64,000 nucleotides of DNA from Alphaproteobacteria bacterium (GCA_028281925.1 JANQIX010000006.1:124001-188000), one strand, 5' to 3'; positions 29,384 to 39,656 are shown, counted from the stretch's first letter. Numbers and translations: made by a program. The notes: generated by a model from the sequence alone, not told the origin.

Positions 29384-31201
29384 TTGGCTGTCGACACACG
29401 TGAGCTTGCACCGACGGTCCGGACGGAGGTCGGCTTCCGGCTACCGTCGCGCTGGACGGTGGCGACGGTCGCGGTTGCTCTCTTGGTCGCATTGCCGATC
29501 GTCGTCGTCTTCAGCCGGGTATTCGAGCCCTCCGACGGTGTCTGGGCGCATCTCGCAGCGACGGTCCTGCCGGACTATCTGCGCAATACCGCCCTCTTGA
29601 TGATCGGCGTCGGTGCGATCGCCGCCGTGCTCGGCGTCGGCACCGCATGGCTGGTCACCACAACGCGCTTCCCGGGTGTTCGCTTCTTCGAATGGGCGCT
29701 GCTGCTGCCCATGGCGGTTCCGGCCTATGTCATGGCCTATGTCTACACCGATCTGCTGGAGTACTCCGGCCCCGTCCAGACAACGATCCGCGACCTGACG
29801 GGATGGGGGTATGGCGACTATTGGTTCCCGGAGATCCGCTCGCTGGGTGGGGCGACGGTGATGCTCGGATTGGTCCTGTACCCCTATGTGTACCTGTTGA
29901 CGCGCGCTGCCTTTCTCACGCAGTCGGTATGCGTGCTGGAGGTCAGCCGCACGCTCGGCTGCAGTCCATGGCGGCGCTTCTGGACGCTGGCTTTGCCGCT
30001 GGCGCGACCCGCCATCGTTGCGGGACTCACGCTGGTGATGATGGAGACGGTGGCCGATTACGGGACGGTCGAGTACTTCGGCGTCCCCACCTTTACCACC
30101 GGCATCTATCGCGCGTGGTTCGGCATGGGCCAGCCCGTGGCAGCGGCCCAGTTGTCGGCAACTCTGCTGGGGATCGTGCTCGTCCTGATCCTCCTGGAGC
30201 GCCTCTCCAGGGGCAATGCGCGCTACCATGGCACCAGTTCGCGAGACCGCCCCGCAGCGCCCGTCGTTTTGCACGGCACCGCCGCCTACGCTGCGCTTGC
30301 AGCCTGTGCATTGCCTGTGCTGCTCGGCTTCCTGGTTCCCGCAATCGACCTGGCATACCTTGCCATCCGCTATGGCGACCCGCTGTTCGGCAGCCGGTTC
30401 CTGCCGTTTGCGATGAACAGCCTGATTCTGGCCAGCGTCAGCGCCGCTTTGATTACGCTTGTCGCGACGATCATCGCCTATGGGGTACGGGTCGCGCCGA
30501 CACCGGTCAGCCGTGGTGCGGCCCGCTTCGCCGCCATGGGCTATGCTGTGCCGGGCTCCGTGATTGCGGTCGGCGTACTGATCCCGTTCGCCGCCATCGA
30601 CAATGCCGTCGACTCGGCATCGGAGCGGTTCCTCGGCATATCGACCGGGCTGCTGCTGACAGGGAGCATCGCAGCGCTCGTATTCGCCTATCTGGTTCGC
30701 TTCCTCGCCATTTCGTTCAACACGGTCGAAGCCTCGCTTGGACGCGTCAGCCCGAACATGGACGCGGCGGCCAGGACGTTGGGACATGGGCCCGGTTCGA
30801 CACTGGCCCGCATCCATGTGCCTCTGATCGGTACCGGGCTGTTGAGTGCGTCACTGCTCGTTTTTGTCGACGTCATGAAGGAACTGCCGGCCACACTGAT
30901 CATGCGTCCGTTCAACTTCGACACGCTGGCGATCCGGGTTTACCGCCTCGCCGCCGACGAGCGGCTGGCCGAAGCCTCGACGGCTGCGCTTGCCATCGTT
31001 GCGGTCGGCATCCTGCCGGTCATTGTGCTGAGCCGGGCCATCGCCCGTTCTCGCCCAGTGCTCGACCCGGTTCACCGGGAGATCGGTCAGGACTCTCTGT
31101 CGAGATCCCGCGCCACCGGGGCGACCGCAGGGGAACCCGCCCGTCCGATGATCGACGCCAAGGCGGGCAACGACGCGCCGGAACGCGCAAGCTCCCTGTA
31201 G
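29384..31201 (+). CDS. Iron(III) ABC transporter permease (FbpB/FutB type, fused double domain)
   Basis: 605 aa with two homologous permease halves of about six helices each (about residues 25-290 and 310-560). Each half has an EAA loop: SRTLGCSPWRRFWTLALPLARPA in the first and AARTLGHGPGSTLARIHVPL in the second. This is the layout of FbpB/SfuB ferric permeases. The only reasonable start in frame is TTG 29384, so the N-terminus is uncertain. A Fur-type box lies just upstream. The cognate binding protein is at 37165; no ATPase gene is in the window. The last 40 codons overlap the oppositely oriented RHH gene by 115 bp. Confidence 0.87.
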   Translation: MAVDTRELAPTVRTEVGFRLPSRWTVATVAVALLVALPIVVVFSRVFEPSDGVWAHLAATVLPDYLRNTALLMIGVGAIAAVLGVGTAWLVTTTRFPGVRFFEWALLLPMAVPAYVMAYVYTDLLEYSGPVQTTIRDLTGWGYGDYWFPEIRSLGGATVMLGLVLYPYVYLLTRAAFLTQSVCVLEVSRTLGCSPWRRFWTLALPLARPAIVAGLTLVMMETVADYGTVEYFGVPTFTTGIYRAWFGMGQPVAAAQLSATLLGIVLVLILLERLSRGNARYHGTSSRDRPAAPVVLHGTAAYAALAACALPVLLGFLVPAIDLAYLAIRYGDPLFGSRFLPFAMNSLILASVSAALITLVATIIAYGVRVAPTPVSRGAARFAAMGYAVPGSVIAVGVLIPFAAIDNAVDSASERFLGISTGLLLTGSIAALVFAYLVRFLAISFNTVEASLGRVSPNMDAAARTLGHGPGSTLARIHVPLIGTGLLSASLLVFVDVMKELPATLIMRPFNFDTLAIRVYRLAADERLAEASTAALAIVAVGILPVIVLSRAIARSRPVLDPVHREIGQDSLSRSRATGATAGEPARPMIDAKAGNDAPERASSL

Positions 31202-31401
31202 TAGGCGACGATGGCCACGCGAATGGCCGCTGTCAGCGAAGACGGACCGCGCGACTCATCCACAAGGCCGCAGAACTCGTTGATCGTTATCCCCTGATCC
31301 TCGCAGATTTCGGCGAGCGCTTCCCACATCGACGGCTCCAACCGGACACTGGTACGCCGGCTTCGGATCCTGATGTTACGACTGACCAAGTTGCTCGGCA
31401 T
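31087..31401 (-). CDS. Ribbon-helix-helix domain protein
   Basis: 104 aa. The N-terminal part (SRNIRIRSRRTSVRLEPSMW followed by EALAEICEDQGITINEF) fits the RHH_4 family, in which a short strand contacts DNA and two helices dimerise. Target unknown; no toxin partner is adjacent. The C-terminal third is encoded opposite the end of the iron permease gene, an unusual 115-bp convergent overlap, so either tail could be shorter in function than drawn. Confidence 0.78.
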   Translation of the reverse strand: MPSNLVSRNIRIRSRRTSVRLEPSMWEALAEICEDQGITINEFCGLVDESRGPSSLTAAIRVAIVAYYRELARSGASLPALASIIGRAGSPAVAPVARDLDRES

Positions 31402-31599
31402 GACCCCCGCTCAAACCTGAGAATGGAGTGGATCGGGCCGAGCCACCTAGGCGCGATCTACGTCCAACGGTTCAGCAAAGCAATTTAGCAACGGCGATGG
31501 GGCAGACAACCAAATAATTCACTCCCATCACGCCGACCTAATTCCGGTTGCATAACGCCATAGTAACATAAGGTGATGCGAGCTAGATCCGCAAGATCG

Positions 31600-31908
31600 T
31601 CAACCCCTAACTGGCAATTCGGAGCCTGACGCCGTTACCTCCGCGGGTGTAAGAGTGGTCAATGCGAGAGCATGCACGCGATCGCTCATCTCTTCCGCGA
31701 GAGCTGCGTAGACCAGCCGTTGGCGCTCCACGCGCGACAGTCCAGCGAACCGTTCGGCCACCACTTTGACGCGGAAATGGCTCTCGCCGCGTCCATCGTG
31801 TCCGGCATGCCCTTTGTGCCGGTCGCTCTCGTCGATGATCTCCAGTTGCGCCGCAGCCAGCGCTTCACTCAGCTTGCGGCGGATTCGATCGGCAACTTTC
31901 TCCTGCAT
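31600..31908 (-). CDS. bolA: BolA-family protein
   Basis: 102 aa. The BolA fold is clear: KVADRIRRKLSEALAAAQLEIIDES, the HFRVKVVAERFAGLSRVERQRLVY core and ALALTTLTPAE. The conserved His region is HKGHAGHDGRGESHF. BolA proteins pair with monothiol glutaredoxins to handle Fe-S clusters or sense iron. The start at 31908 gives the usual N-terminus. It is divergent from the J-domain/cobST genes, a frequent alphaproteobacterial layout. Confidence 0.9.
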   Translation of the reverse strand: MQEKVADRIRRKLSEALAAAQLEIIDESDRHKGHAGHDGRGESHFRVKVVAERFAGLSRVERQRLVYAALAEEMSDRVHALALTTLTPAEVTASGSELPVRG

Positions 31909-32104
31909 GATGTCCCGTCTCGTCAGTTCGCGCGTGACCATTTGTTAGCAGGTCGAAGATTACCATCTCTGATGCCGCGCCGGTCGCGGAATTCCTTATG
32001 CCCAATGCGAGGCACCATCGCCTTGCGCGAACCCTCCCATGTGTCACTCAAATGCCACTGAGCCGCCCTTGCCAGCCGAATGACGCCCGCCCATACTTCG
32101 CTCC

Positions 32105-32683
32105 ATGACCGCAACCCGCCGCCAATCGCGTGACTATGCGCCGCAGTGCGACCTGCATGAGCAGCCCCGTTGCTGCGATGCGGCAGGCTGTGACAAGCCG
32201 GGTGAATACCGGGCCCCACGGTCGCGCACCAATCTTCTGGAGTACTATTGGTTCTGCCTCGATCACGTACGGGAGTACAACCGTTCGTGGAATTACCTTT
32301 CCGGGCTGAGCGACGTCGAGGTTGAGCGGATGGTCCGCCAGGACACCGTGTGGCAACGGCCGTCCTGGCCCTTCGGCGGACCTGCGGCAGCCGAGGCAAG
32401 ATTGCGCGAGCGCGTGTATCGCGATTTCGCGATGGGCGACGACATCCATCACGATGAGCGGCGATTCGAACAGAAGCCGCACCATGGCGGAACCGAGGCG
32501 GACCGCGCGCTGGCAACATTCGATCTGTCATGGCCGGTCGACTTTGCGACCGTAAAAGCCCGCTACAAGGCCCTGGTGAAGCGCCACCACCCGGACGCCA
32601 ACGGCGGCTCGCGTGACGCTGAAGAAGCGTTGAAGACGATCAATCAGGCTTACGCGGTGCTAAAGGCAAGCTTTGCCTCCTGA
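32105..32683 (+). CDS. J-domain (DnaJ-like) protein with Cys-rich N-terminus
   Basis: 192 aa. A C-terminal J-domain (about 138-190) has the HPD tripeptide ([10 protein letters not shown]) that stimulates DnaK. The N-terminal third holds a Cys/His cluster ([20 protein letters not shown] and [10 protein letters not shown]) that could bind a metal. There is no Gly/Phe region, so it is a specialised co-chaperone. It precedes cobS by 86 bp; a role in cobaltochelatase assembly has been supposed from this arrangement but is not shown. Confidence 0.87.
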   Translation: MTATRRQSRDYAPQCDLHEQPRCCDAAGCDKPGEYRAPRSRTNLLEYYWFCLDHVREYNRSWNYLSGLSDVEVERMVRQDTVWQRPSWPFGGPAAAEARLRERVYRDFAMGDDIHHDERRFEQKPHHGGTEADRALATFDLSWPVDFATVKARYKALVKRHHPDANGGSRDAEEALKTINQAYAVLKASFAS

Positions 32684-32769
32684 CCGAAACGGCCTATGGT
32701 CCGTCCGCATTCAGGCAATGGATTGAAGACGCCATTCCCGTTCCGCAGGACACCCGGACCCGTACTCAG

Positions 32770-33744
32770 ATGACCCCGGACCAGAGCCCCGATATCACCG
32801 TCTCCGTGCGGCAGACCTTCGGTATCGACACCGATATGCAGGTCCCTGCCTTCAGTCACGACAATGAATACGTCCCGGTGCTGGACGAAGCCTACCGCTT
32901 CGACCCGGAGACGACGCTGGCGATCATCGCCGGCTTCGCCCACAACCGACGCGTGATGATCCAGGGCTATCACGGCACGGGCAAATCGACGCATATCGAG
33001 CAGGTGGCCTCACGCCTCAACTGGCCGTGCGTACGCGTCAATCTCGACAGTCACATCAGCCGCATCGACCTGATCGGCAAAGACGCCATCGTCATCCGCG
33101 ACGGACTGCAGGTGACGGAGTACCGCGAAGGTATCTTGCCCTGGGCGCTGCAGCACCCCTGCGCGCTGGTCTTCGACGAATACGATGCCGGGCGGCCCGA
33201 CGTCATGTTCGTGATCCAGCGGGTGCTGGAGGTTGAAGGCAAGATGACCTTGCTGGACCAGAACAAGGTAATCCGGCCCCATTCGGCGTTCCGGCTGTTC
33301 GCCACCGCCAATACGGTGGGCTTGGGCGACACCACCGGCCTCTATCACGGCACCCAGCAGATCAACCAGGGCCAGATGGATCGCTGGAACATCGTGGCCA
33401 CCTTGAACTATCTGGAGCATGACGCCGAGGCCGCGATCGTCCTGGCGAAACTGCCCAAGATGGACACGGACGACGGTCGCAAGCTGATCAGCGCCATGGT
33501 CCGTGTGGCCGATCTCACCCGCGCCGGCTTCATGGCGGGCGACATCTCGACGGTGATGTCACCGCGCACGGTGATCACCTGGGCGGAGAATGCAGAGATC
33601 TTCAACGGCGACGTGGCCTTCGCCTTCCGCGTGACGTTCCTCAACAAGTGCGACGAGGTCGAACGCCCGGTGGTGGCCGAATACTACCAGCGCTGCCTGG
33701 GCACGGAACTGCCGGAAAGCTCCTTCTCCGCCACGGTGATGTGA
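32770..33744 (+). CDS. cobS: Cobaltochelatase subunit CobS
   Basis: 324 aa. An AAA+ ATPase of the aerobic cobalamin pathway which, with CobT and CobN, inserts cobalt into hydrogenobyrinate a,c-diamide. Walker A is GYHGTGKS, Walker [11 protein letters not shown], sensor [19 protein letters not shown], and the N-terminal CobS motif [15 protein letters not shown] is present. CobT follows after 37 bp. CobN is not in the window. Confidence 0.95.
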   Translation: MTPDQSPDITVSVRQTFGIDTDMQVPAFSHDNEYVPVLDEAYRFDPETTLAIIAGFAHNRRVMIQGYHGTGKSTHIEQVASRLNWPCVRVNLDSHISRIDLIGKDAIVIRDGLQVTEYREGILPWALQHPCALVFDEYDAGRPDVMFVIQRVLEVEGKMTLLDQNKVIRPHSAFRLFATANTVGLGDTTGLYHGTQQINQGQMDRWNIVATLNYLEHDAEAAIVLAKLPKMDTDDGRKLISAMVRVADLTRAGFMAGDISTVMSPRTVITWAENAEIFNGDVAFAFRVTFLNKCDEVERPVVAEYYQRCLGTELPESSFSATVM

Positions 33745-33781
33745 GCCGCCGCGGCGCGCCGGGGCGCATAGAAGACCGCCC

Positions 33782-35644
33782 ATGAGTCAGAACGAAACCC
33801 CGCCGGAAACCTTCAAGCGCGCCACCGCAGCGGCCGTGCGGGCCATTGCCGAGGTGAGCGAGCTGACCGTCAGCTTCGGCCATGAGCCCGCGGGACTGAC
33901 CGCCGGCCGCGCACGGTTGCCGCAGCCCTCGCGGCTGTTGACCCTGCGCGAGGTCTCCAAGGTGCGCGGCGCGGCCGATGCCGTGGCGCTGCGCCTCAGG
34001 CACCACGACGGCAAGCTGCATGCCCAGCGCGTGCCGCAGAACGAAGCCGCCCGTGCCGCGTTCGAGGCGCTGGAGCAGTCGCGTTGCGAGGCGATCGGCG
34101 CACGCCAGATGGTCGGTGTCGCCGACAACCTGGCCGCTGCTCTGGAAGACCGCTGCCGCCGCCAGGGCTTCGACCGGGTGACCGAGCGGGATCAGGTACC
34201 GCTGGCGGAGGTCATGCGCCTGGTCGTACGCGAAGCCCTGACCGGCCTGCCCCCACCGCCTTCGGGCCGTGCGGCGGTGGACCTGTGGCGCCCCTGGCTG
34301 GATGCCAAGATGGGCCGCTCGCTGGACCAGCTCGCCAAGGTGCTGGAAGACCAGGACGCTTACGCCCGTGCGGCCCGCAAGCTTCTGAATGATCTCGACC
34401 TTGATGTCGGCGATGAAGACGACAGCCCCACCGAAGGCGAGGAAACGGAGGAGGAAGACGACGGCGCCGACAGCCCCGACCAGCAGACCCGTGACGGAGA
34501 GCGCGCCAGCGCCGAGACCCAGACGCTGGACGGCGATTCCCGCGACGTCATGGAAGGCGAAATGGAGGGGGCCACCGACCAGCAGGACGGCGAAGAGCAT
34601 GACGACCTGGGCGGCGAGGCGGATGAGACGCCAGGCAACCCGCCCCACCCCGAGATGCACGGCCGCAATGACCCCGACGGCCTGCACTACCGCGTCTTTA
34701 CGGCCGAGTTCGACGAGACGGTGGCCGCCGAGACCCTGTGCGACTCCGACGAGCTGACGCGCCTGCGCCTCTTGCTGGACCAGCAGCTCCACCACCTGCA
34801 GGGCGTCATTTCGCGTCTGGCCAACCGCCTGCAGCGCAAGCTGTTGGCCAAGCAGCTTCGGTCGTGGGAGTTCGACCGCGACGAAGGCCTGCTGGACGCC
34901 GCGCGCCTGGCCCGCGTCATCGTCAACCCCCTGACCCCGCTGTCGTTCAAGGTGGAGAAGGACACCAATTTCCGCGACACGGTCGTCACGTTGCTGATCG
35001 ACAATTCCGGCTCCATGCGCGGCCGGCCAATCACCATCGCGGCGATGAGCGCGGACATCCTGGCCCGCACGCTGGAGCGCTGCGGCGTGAAGGTGGAGAT
35101 CCTGGGTTTCACGACGCGTGCCTGGAAGGGCGGCATGGCGCGCGAGACGTGGATCCAGGCCGGCAAACCGCCGAACCCGGGCCGCCTGAACGACCTGCGC
35201 CACATCATCTACAAATCCGCCGACGCGCCCTGGCGCCGCTCGCGTCGCAATCTCGGCCTGATGCTGCGTGAGGGCATCCTGAAAGAGAACATCGATGGCG
35301 AGGCCCTGCTATGGGCCCACAACCGCCTGATCGGCCGCGCCGAACAGCGCCGCATCCTGATGGTAATCTCAGACGGCGCGCCGGTCGACGACAGCACGCT
35401 CTCGGTCAATCCCGGCAGCTATCTTGAGCGCCACTTGAAGCAGGTGATCACCTGGATCGAGCGCATGAGCCCGGTGGAGCTGGTCGCCATCGGCATCGGC
35501 CACGACGTCACCCGCTACTATCGCCGCGCCGTGACCATCGTCGACGCCGAGCAGCTTGGCGGCACCATGATCGACAAGCTGGCCGAACTGTTCGACGAGG
35601 ACACCGCGCCGATGATGCCGCGTCGGGTCCGGCGGAGCGCGTGA
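33782..35644 (+). CDS. cobT: Cobaltochelatase subunit CobT
   Basis: 620 aa. The N-terminal CobT domain (about 1-210) is followed by a long acidic, low-complexity linker (about 215-300, Glu/Asp-rich) and a C-terminal von Willebrand A domain with the MIDAS motif [13 protein letters not shown] near residue 400. It forms the two-ring chelatase complex with CobS. The acidic linker is a family feature. Immediately after its stop lies copy A of a dispersed palindromic repeat. Confidence 0.95.
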   Translation: MSQNETPPETFKRATAAAVRAIAEVSELTVSFGHEPAGLTAGRARLPQPSRLLTLREVSKVRGAADAVALRLRHHDGKLHAQRVPQNEAARAAFEALEQSRCEAIGARQMVGVADNLAAALEDRCRRQGFDRVTERDQVPLAEVMRLVVREALTGLPPPPSGRAAVDLWRPWLDAKMGRSLDQLAKVLEDQDAYARAARKLLNDLDLDVGDEDDSPTEGEETEEEDDGADSPDQQTRDGERASAETQTLDGDSRDVMEGEMEGATDQQDGEEHDDLGGEADETPGNPPHPEMHGRNDPDGLHYRVFTAEFDETVAAETLCDSDELTRLRLLLDQQLHHLQGVISRLANRLQRKLLAKQLRSWEFDRDEGLLDAARLARVIVNPLTPLSFKVEKDTNFRDTVVTLLIDNSGSMRGRPITIAAMSADILARTLERCGVKVEILGFTTRAWKGGMARETWIQAGKPPNPGRLNDLRHIIYKSADAPWRRSRRNLGLMLREGILKENIDGEALLWAHNRLIGRAEQRRILMVISDGAPVDDSTLSVNPGSYLERHLKQVITWIERMSPVELVAIGIGHDVTRYYRRAVTIVDAEQLGGTMIDKLAELFDEDTAPMMPRRVRRSA

Positions 35645-35717
35645 CCTCGGTACGGTCGATCGCCGGCAGATCCGGCCCAACCCCATCCAAACGCCCTGAC
35701 CTCTTCCCCGTTTCGTC

Positions 35718-35894
35718 GTCCCCGCGAAGGCGGGGACCTCCGGCCACCGAGCCGAGACATCGGCCCGAGATGCCCGCCTGCGCGGGCATGACGATATTGG
35801 CTTCTATTCTCTTGTTACTTACCAACCAAATGGTCGTCTTCGCGAAGGCGAGGACCTCTCCGGCACGAGGCACCGGATGCCAACTCGGCGCCCA
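35718..35894. repeat. Dispersed palindromic repeat, copy A
   Basis: Three short palindromes: 35718-35737 (8-bp stem, gaag loop, perfect), 35770-35789 (8-bp stem ATGCCCGC/GCGGGCAT, perfect) and 35836-35855 (7 of 8 paired). The part 35767-35894 matches 44802-44928 over its whole length with the same order of elements, ending in both copies with caccggatg...ggcgccca. It fills the gap between cobT and the threonine aldolase gene and may form transcript ends for both. Confidence 0.75.
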
Positions 35895-35900
35895 GTCCAG

Positions 35901-36926
35901 CTACCCCCGCAGTTCCTCCGCCAGGGCATCGCACATCTGTTCCGCCATCGCCTGATCGACGTCCAGATGCGTCACCACGCGGATTCGCTCGCGCGTGAAC
36001 GCGCCGATCTGGATGCCACGAGCTTCCAGCTTTTCCTCCAACTCCGGCGCGGTGATGCGGTCCGTGTCGACATCAAAGAAGACGATGTTGGTCTCCGTCT
36101 CCGTCACGTGGACGACACCATCCATCTCTCTCAGACGGCCGGCGATGTACGCGGCAAGACGATGATCGTCCGCCAAGCGGTCGATATGGTGGTCGAGCGC
36201 GTAGAGGCAGGCGGCCGCCAGGATGCCGGACTGGCGCATGGCGCCGCCCCAGGCCTGCTTGCGCCGCCAGGCCTGGTCGATGAAGTCGCGGTCGCCGGCC
36301 AAGACGGCGCCCACAGGCGCACCCAGGCCCTTGGAGAAATCGAGCCAGCAGCTGTCGTAGCCGGCCGTGTGCTGGCTCGCCGGCACCCCAGTGGCGACCA
36401 CGGCGTTCATCAGGCGGGCCCCGTCCATATGGGTGGCCAGGCCATGGGCGCGCGCCACCTCGGCCACCGCGTCCAGCCGCTCGACCGGCCACACCGCACC
36501 GCCGGCGAGATTGGCCGTCTGCTCAACGCACACCAGCCGGCTTGCCGGGGAATAGCGGCCGGGCGGGCGGTAGGCGTCGCGCACCTGGGCTGCAGAGAAC
36601 CGGCCGCGGTCGCCCTCCAGCGCCAGCAGCATCACGCCACTCAGCGCGGCCGGGCCGCCGGCTTCGTAGTTGATGATGTGGCAGCCGGTCTCACAGATCA
36701 CTTCGTCCCCCGGCCGGCAATGGACGTTCAGCGCGATCTCGTTGCACATTGTGCCGGACGGCAGGAAGACCGCGCTTTCCTTGCCCAGAAGGTCGGCCAC
36801 GCGCTCACACAGCACGGTCGTCGTCGGATCCTCGCCCTTCTGCTCGTCGCCGACCTCCGCCGCCGCAATGGCCGCGCGCATGCCGGCCGTCGGCTTGGTC
36901 TTGGTGTCGCTGAAAAAGTCGATCAT
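35901..36926 (-). CDS. ltaE: Low-specificity L-threonine aldolase (PLP)
   Basis: 341 aa. A fold-type I PLP enzyme cleaving threonine to glycine and acetaldehyde. Family start MIDFFSDTKTKPT, substrate/PLP motifs FLPSGTMCN, GDEVICE and THMDGARLMNA, and the Schiff-base Lys in WLDFSKGLGAPVG. The ATG at 36926 has a GGCAGGG ribosome site and gives the family N-terminus; a codon 27 bp upstream is less likely. It is divergent from the iron-binding protein gene. Confidence 0.9.
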   Translation of the reverse strand: MIDFFSDTKTKPTAGMRAAIAAAEVGDEQKGEDPTTTVLCERVADLLGKESAVFLPSGTMCNEIALNVHCRPGDEVICETGCHIINYEAGGPAALSGVMLLALEGDRGRFSAAQVRDAYRPPGRYSPASRLVCVEQTANLAGGAVWPVERLDAVAEVARAHGLATHMDGARLMNAVVATGVPASQHTAGYDSCWLDFSKGLGAPVGAVLAGDRDFIDQAWRRKQAWGGAMRQSGILAAACLYALDHHIDRLADDHRLAAYIAGRLREMDGVVHVTETETNIVFFDVDTDRITAPELEEKLEARGIQIGAFTRERIRVVTHLDVDQAMAEQMCDALAEELRG

Positions 36927-37049
36927 GGTCCCTGCCCCGTCTTCGGCATTCATGCCCGCCCTGCCCTAGCGCACCTTTGCACTGTTGGCCATCGCTAGGT
37001 TGGCGAAACCGGCGGTAGCTCCCTTACCGCTGCATGGCGCGACTGCTAG

Positions 37050-37064
37050 TGAGACTGATTTGCA
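37050..37064. promoter_or_regulatory. Fur-type iron box 1 upstream of the iron-binding protein gene
   Basis: 15-mer TGAGACTGATTTGCA, 100 bp before the start of the ferric binding protein. It shares TGAGA....TT.GCA with the boxes at 37114 and 29314. Confidence 0.5.
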
Positions 37065-37113
37065 TTTACGGGTTGCCTTTGCCGCCGCCTCCGCTATCCT
37101 GCCCACCATCAAA

Positions 37114-37128
37114 TGAGAACCGTTCGCA
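37114..37128. promoter_or_regulatory. Fur-type iron box 2 upstream of the iron-binding protein gene
   Basis: 15-mer TGAGAACCGTTCGCA, 36 bp before the start, in the same orientation as box 1. Its position over the probable promoter fits repression by an iron-loaded regulator. Confidence 0.55.
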
Positions 37129-37164
37129 TCTCAAGCCGCACCGACTGCCGTCAAGGAGATCCCG

Positions 37165-38190
37165 ATGTCACGCCCTATCCGCGGTCTCGCCGCCACCGCT
37201 CTGGCCCTTGCGTTCGCCGCTGGCCCGGCCCTGGCTGAGGGGGAGATCAACGTCTACTCCTCCCGCCACTACGACACCGACATCTCGCTCTATGAGGCCT
37301 TTACTGAGCAGACCGGCATCGAGATCAACCTGATCGAGGGCAGCGGCGACGAGCTGATCGAGCGCATGTCAGCCGAAGGCGACAACAGCCCGGCCGATGT
37401 GCTGATCACGGTTGATGCCGGCCGGCTGTGGCGCGCGGACGAAGCGGGCCTATTCCAGCCGGTCCAGTCGGACGTCCTGGAGGCGCGCGTGCCGGAGTAC
37501 CTGCGCCATCCCAACGGCCACTGGTTCGGCCTGTCGAAGCGCGCCCGCGTGATCGTTTACGACAATGAACTGGGGCTGCCGGACGGCCTGGAGAGCTACG
37601 AAGACCTGGCGGATCCCGCCTATGAGGGCATGGTCTGCGTGCGCACCTCGTCGAACATCTACAACCAGTCGCTGGTCGGTTCGATCATCGCCGCCCACGG
37701 CGAAGAGGCGACCGAAGAGTGGGTGCGCGGGCTAGTGTCCAACTTCGCACGCGATCCGGAGGGCAACGACACCGCCCAGATCCGGGCCGTCGCTTCAGGC
37801 GAATGCCGCCTTGGTATCGTCAACAGCTACTATGTCGGCCGCCTGCTCGCGTCCGACGATCCGGCCGACGTCGAGATTGGTGAGAAGATCGGCATCCTGT
37901 TCCCCAACCAGGGCGACCGCGGGACGCATGTGAACCTGAGCGGTGCCGGCGTTGCAGCCCACGCCCCCAATCCGGAAGGCGCAATCCAGTTCCTGGAATA
38001 TCTGGTGGGTGACGACGCTCAGACGCTCTTCGCCGAAGGCAACAACGAATATCCGGTGGTCGTCGAGGTTCCCGCCTCCGGGCCGATCGCGACCTTCGGA
38101 GAGTTCGAAGAAGACCCGCTGAATGCCGCGGTAATCGGCGCCAACAACCCCGCCGCCCTGCAGCTCTCCGACAGGGCCGGCTGGCAGTAA
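37165..38190 (+). CDS. Iron(III) ABC transporter periplasmic binding protein (FbpA/FutA type)
   Basis: 341 aa with a signal peptide cut after PALA (residue 24). The mature protein starts with the family motif EINVYSSRHYDTD and has the tandem Tyr of ferric-binding proteins in NSYYVGRLL, plus NLSGAGVAAHAPNPEGAIQFLEYL near the end. It captures free Fe3+ in the periplasm. The matching permease is at 29384. Two Fur-type boxes upstream suggest induction by iron lack. Confidence 0.92.
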   Translation: MSRPIRGLAATALALAFAAGPALAEGEINVYSSRHYDTDISLYEAFTEQTGIEINLIEGSGDELIERMSAEGDNSPADVLITVDAGRLWRADEAGLFQPVQSDVLEARVPEYLRHPNGHWFGLSKRARVIVYDNELGLPDGLESYEDLADPAYEGMVCVRTSSNIYNQSLVGSIIAAHGEEATEEWVRGLVSNFARDPEGNDTAQIRAVASGECRLGIVNSYYVGRLLASDDPADVEIGEKIGILFPNQGDRGTHVNLSGAGVAAHAPNPEGAIQFLEYLVGDDAQTLFAEGNNEYPVVVEVPASGPIATFGEFEEDPLNAAVIGANNPAALQLSDRAGWQ

Positions 38191-38214
38191 GACCAGAGCC
38201 CCACTTGCCGGCCG

Positions 38215-38808
38215 CTACACCTCCGCATCGACCGCAGCGCGGTCGCCGGTGTAGTGGTCCGGCCAGTGGCGGCGGACCACCTCGCTGTCGGTCGCGTAGA
38301 CGTGGCAGGTGTTCAACAATCCGGGCCTGTGTGAACTCTCAGACCGGCCGTGACCTTTGGGCAGTTCGCCACGCTCGCGCGCCAGGATCGGATAGATCGT
38401 CTGGAACGCCGTAGTGGCGACGGGGCCCACCAGTTCCGTCACATGCGTGCAGCCCTGTACACCGCCCAGCAGGCCTTTCACCTTGCGTGTGAAACCGGGG
38501 CCGATCTTCAGCCCTTCCAGCTTCTTGTAGGCCGGCGTGATCGCCGGGCACAGGTCATAGGGATGGTCGTCGGTGGCCGCTTCCACCGCCACGATCTCAA
38601 GACTGTCGGTCACCGTCAGCCGCAGCCACATGTTGTGCAGCGCCTCGCCCGGCTGGATGGTGCCGCGGAAGGCGTTGGCGAACGCGTAAGACTTGGTGTC
38701 GACCAGATGCCCCTCAACATCCCACAGCCCGTCGGTGCGTCGATAGCCGCGGCATTCGACACTGCGTGTGTGAATGGGGGTCCGTTCCGGAGGTGCCGAT
38801 AGCGGCAT
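38215..38808 (-). CDS. DUF2889 domain protein
   Basis: 197 aa, soluble. It matches the DUF2889 pattern: HTRSVECRGYRRTDGLWDVE, GHLVDTKSYAF, MWLRLTVTDSLEI, and GCTHVTELVGPVATTAFQTI with a conserved Cys-x-His. Function unknown. Convergent with the iron-binding protein gene at a 24-bp gap. Confidence 0.75.
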   Translation of the reverse strand: MPLSAPPERTPIHTRSVECRGYRRTDGLWDVEGHLVDTKSYAFANAFRGTIQPGEALHNMWLRLTVTDSLEIVAVEAATDDHPYDLCPAITPAYKKLEGLKIGPGFTRKVKGLLGGVQGCTHVTELVGPVATTAFQTIYPILARERGELPKGHGRSESSHRPGLLNTCHVYATDSEVVRRHWPDHYTGDRAAVDAEV

Positions 38809-38912
38809 GGCCGGTCAATCCTTCTGCATCGCCGCAGGCCGGGTGGCGTGTGCGCGCTCTCCCCTTACGATTAGGTGCGGTGCAGCGAAATCGTCAAGCC
38901 TGCACCATCGCG

Positions 38913-39563
38913 TCACTTCGTGCCGTACAAACGGTCCCCGGCATCGCCCAGGCCAGGCAGGATGTAGGCGTGGTCGTTCAATTCACGGTCCAGCGCCGCA
39001 ACATAGATCCCCACCTTCGGATGCGCCTCAGCCAGCGTGCGCACGCCCTCCGGTGCCGCCACCAGTCCGACGAAGCGGATCAGCGTATCCGGCACCCCAT
39101 GGCGCTTCAGCACGTCGACCGCGTGCACGGCCGAATTGCCCGTGGCCAGCATGGGATCGACCAGGATGAACATCCGGTCCGTCGGGTCCGGCAGCTTCAC
39201 CAGATATTCGACGGGCATCTTCGTCGCGGGGTCGCGGAACAGGCCGATATGCCCTTCGCGGGCAGATGGGATCAGCTCCTGCAAACCCTCCACCATGCCG
39301 AGGCCGGCGCGCAGGATCGAAACCAGCGCCACCTTGCGGCCCGCCAGCACCGGCGCCTCCATCTCCTCCAACGGCGTTTCGATAGTGAAGCTGGTCAGCG
39401 GCAGGTCGCGCGTGACCTCATAGCCCATCAACAGCGAGATCTCTTTCAACAGCCGCCGGAACCCGTTGGTCGACCGGCTGCGATCGCGCATATGGGTCAG
39501 CTTGTGTTGGATCAGGGGGTGGTCGACGATGTAGAGGCTGGGAAAGTTCTCGTCCTGGCGCAT
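38913..39563 (-). CDS. upp: Uracil phosphoribosyltransferase
   Basis: 216 aa. It salvages uracil to UMP using PRPP. The PRPP loop ([20 protein letters not shown]), [14 protein letters not shown], and the uracil-binding [17 protein letters not shown] end are present. The ATG at 39563 gives the family start ([22 protein letters not shown] quoted by its first part, [13 protein letters not shown]). An in-frame extension upstream is unlikely. Confidence 0.95.
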   Translation of the reverse strand: MRQDENFPSLYIVDHPLIQHKLTHMRDRSRSTNGFRRLLKEISLLMGYEVTRDLPLTSFTIETPLEEMEAPVLAGRKVALVSILRAGLGMVEGLQELIPSAREGHIGLFRDPATKMPVEYLVKLPDPTDRMFILVDPMLATGNSAVHAVDVLKRHGVPDTLIRFVGLVAAPEGVRTLAEAHPKVGIYVAALDRELNDHAYILPGLGDAGDRLYGTK

Positions 39564-39656
39564 GCCCGCGATACCCTCAATCGCTCTTCGATGTGTTGGC
39601 GGGCAGCATAGTGGGTGGCCTCCCCGGTCGCCACCTGTGCCGCCTGTCATGCGGCG

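Noticed and set aside
29647-31488. 613-codon frame overlapping the iron permease in another frame
   Set aside because: Arg/Pro/His-rich product without domains; the permease frame has clear membrane helices and EAA loops.
33641-35203. 520-codon frame opposite cobT
   Set aside because: Shadow of cobT; its Ala/Val/Leu/Gly-rich product mirrors the acidic linker and has no family match.
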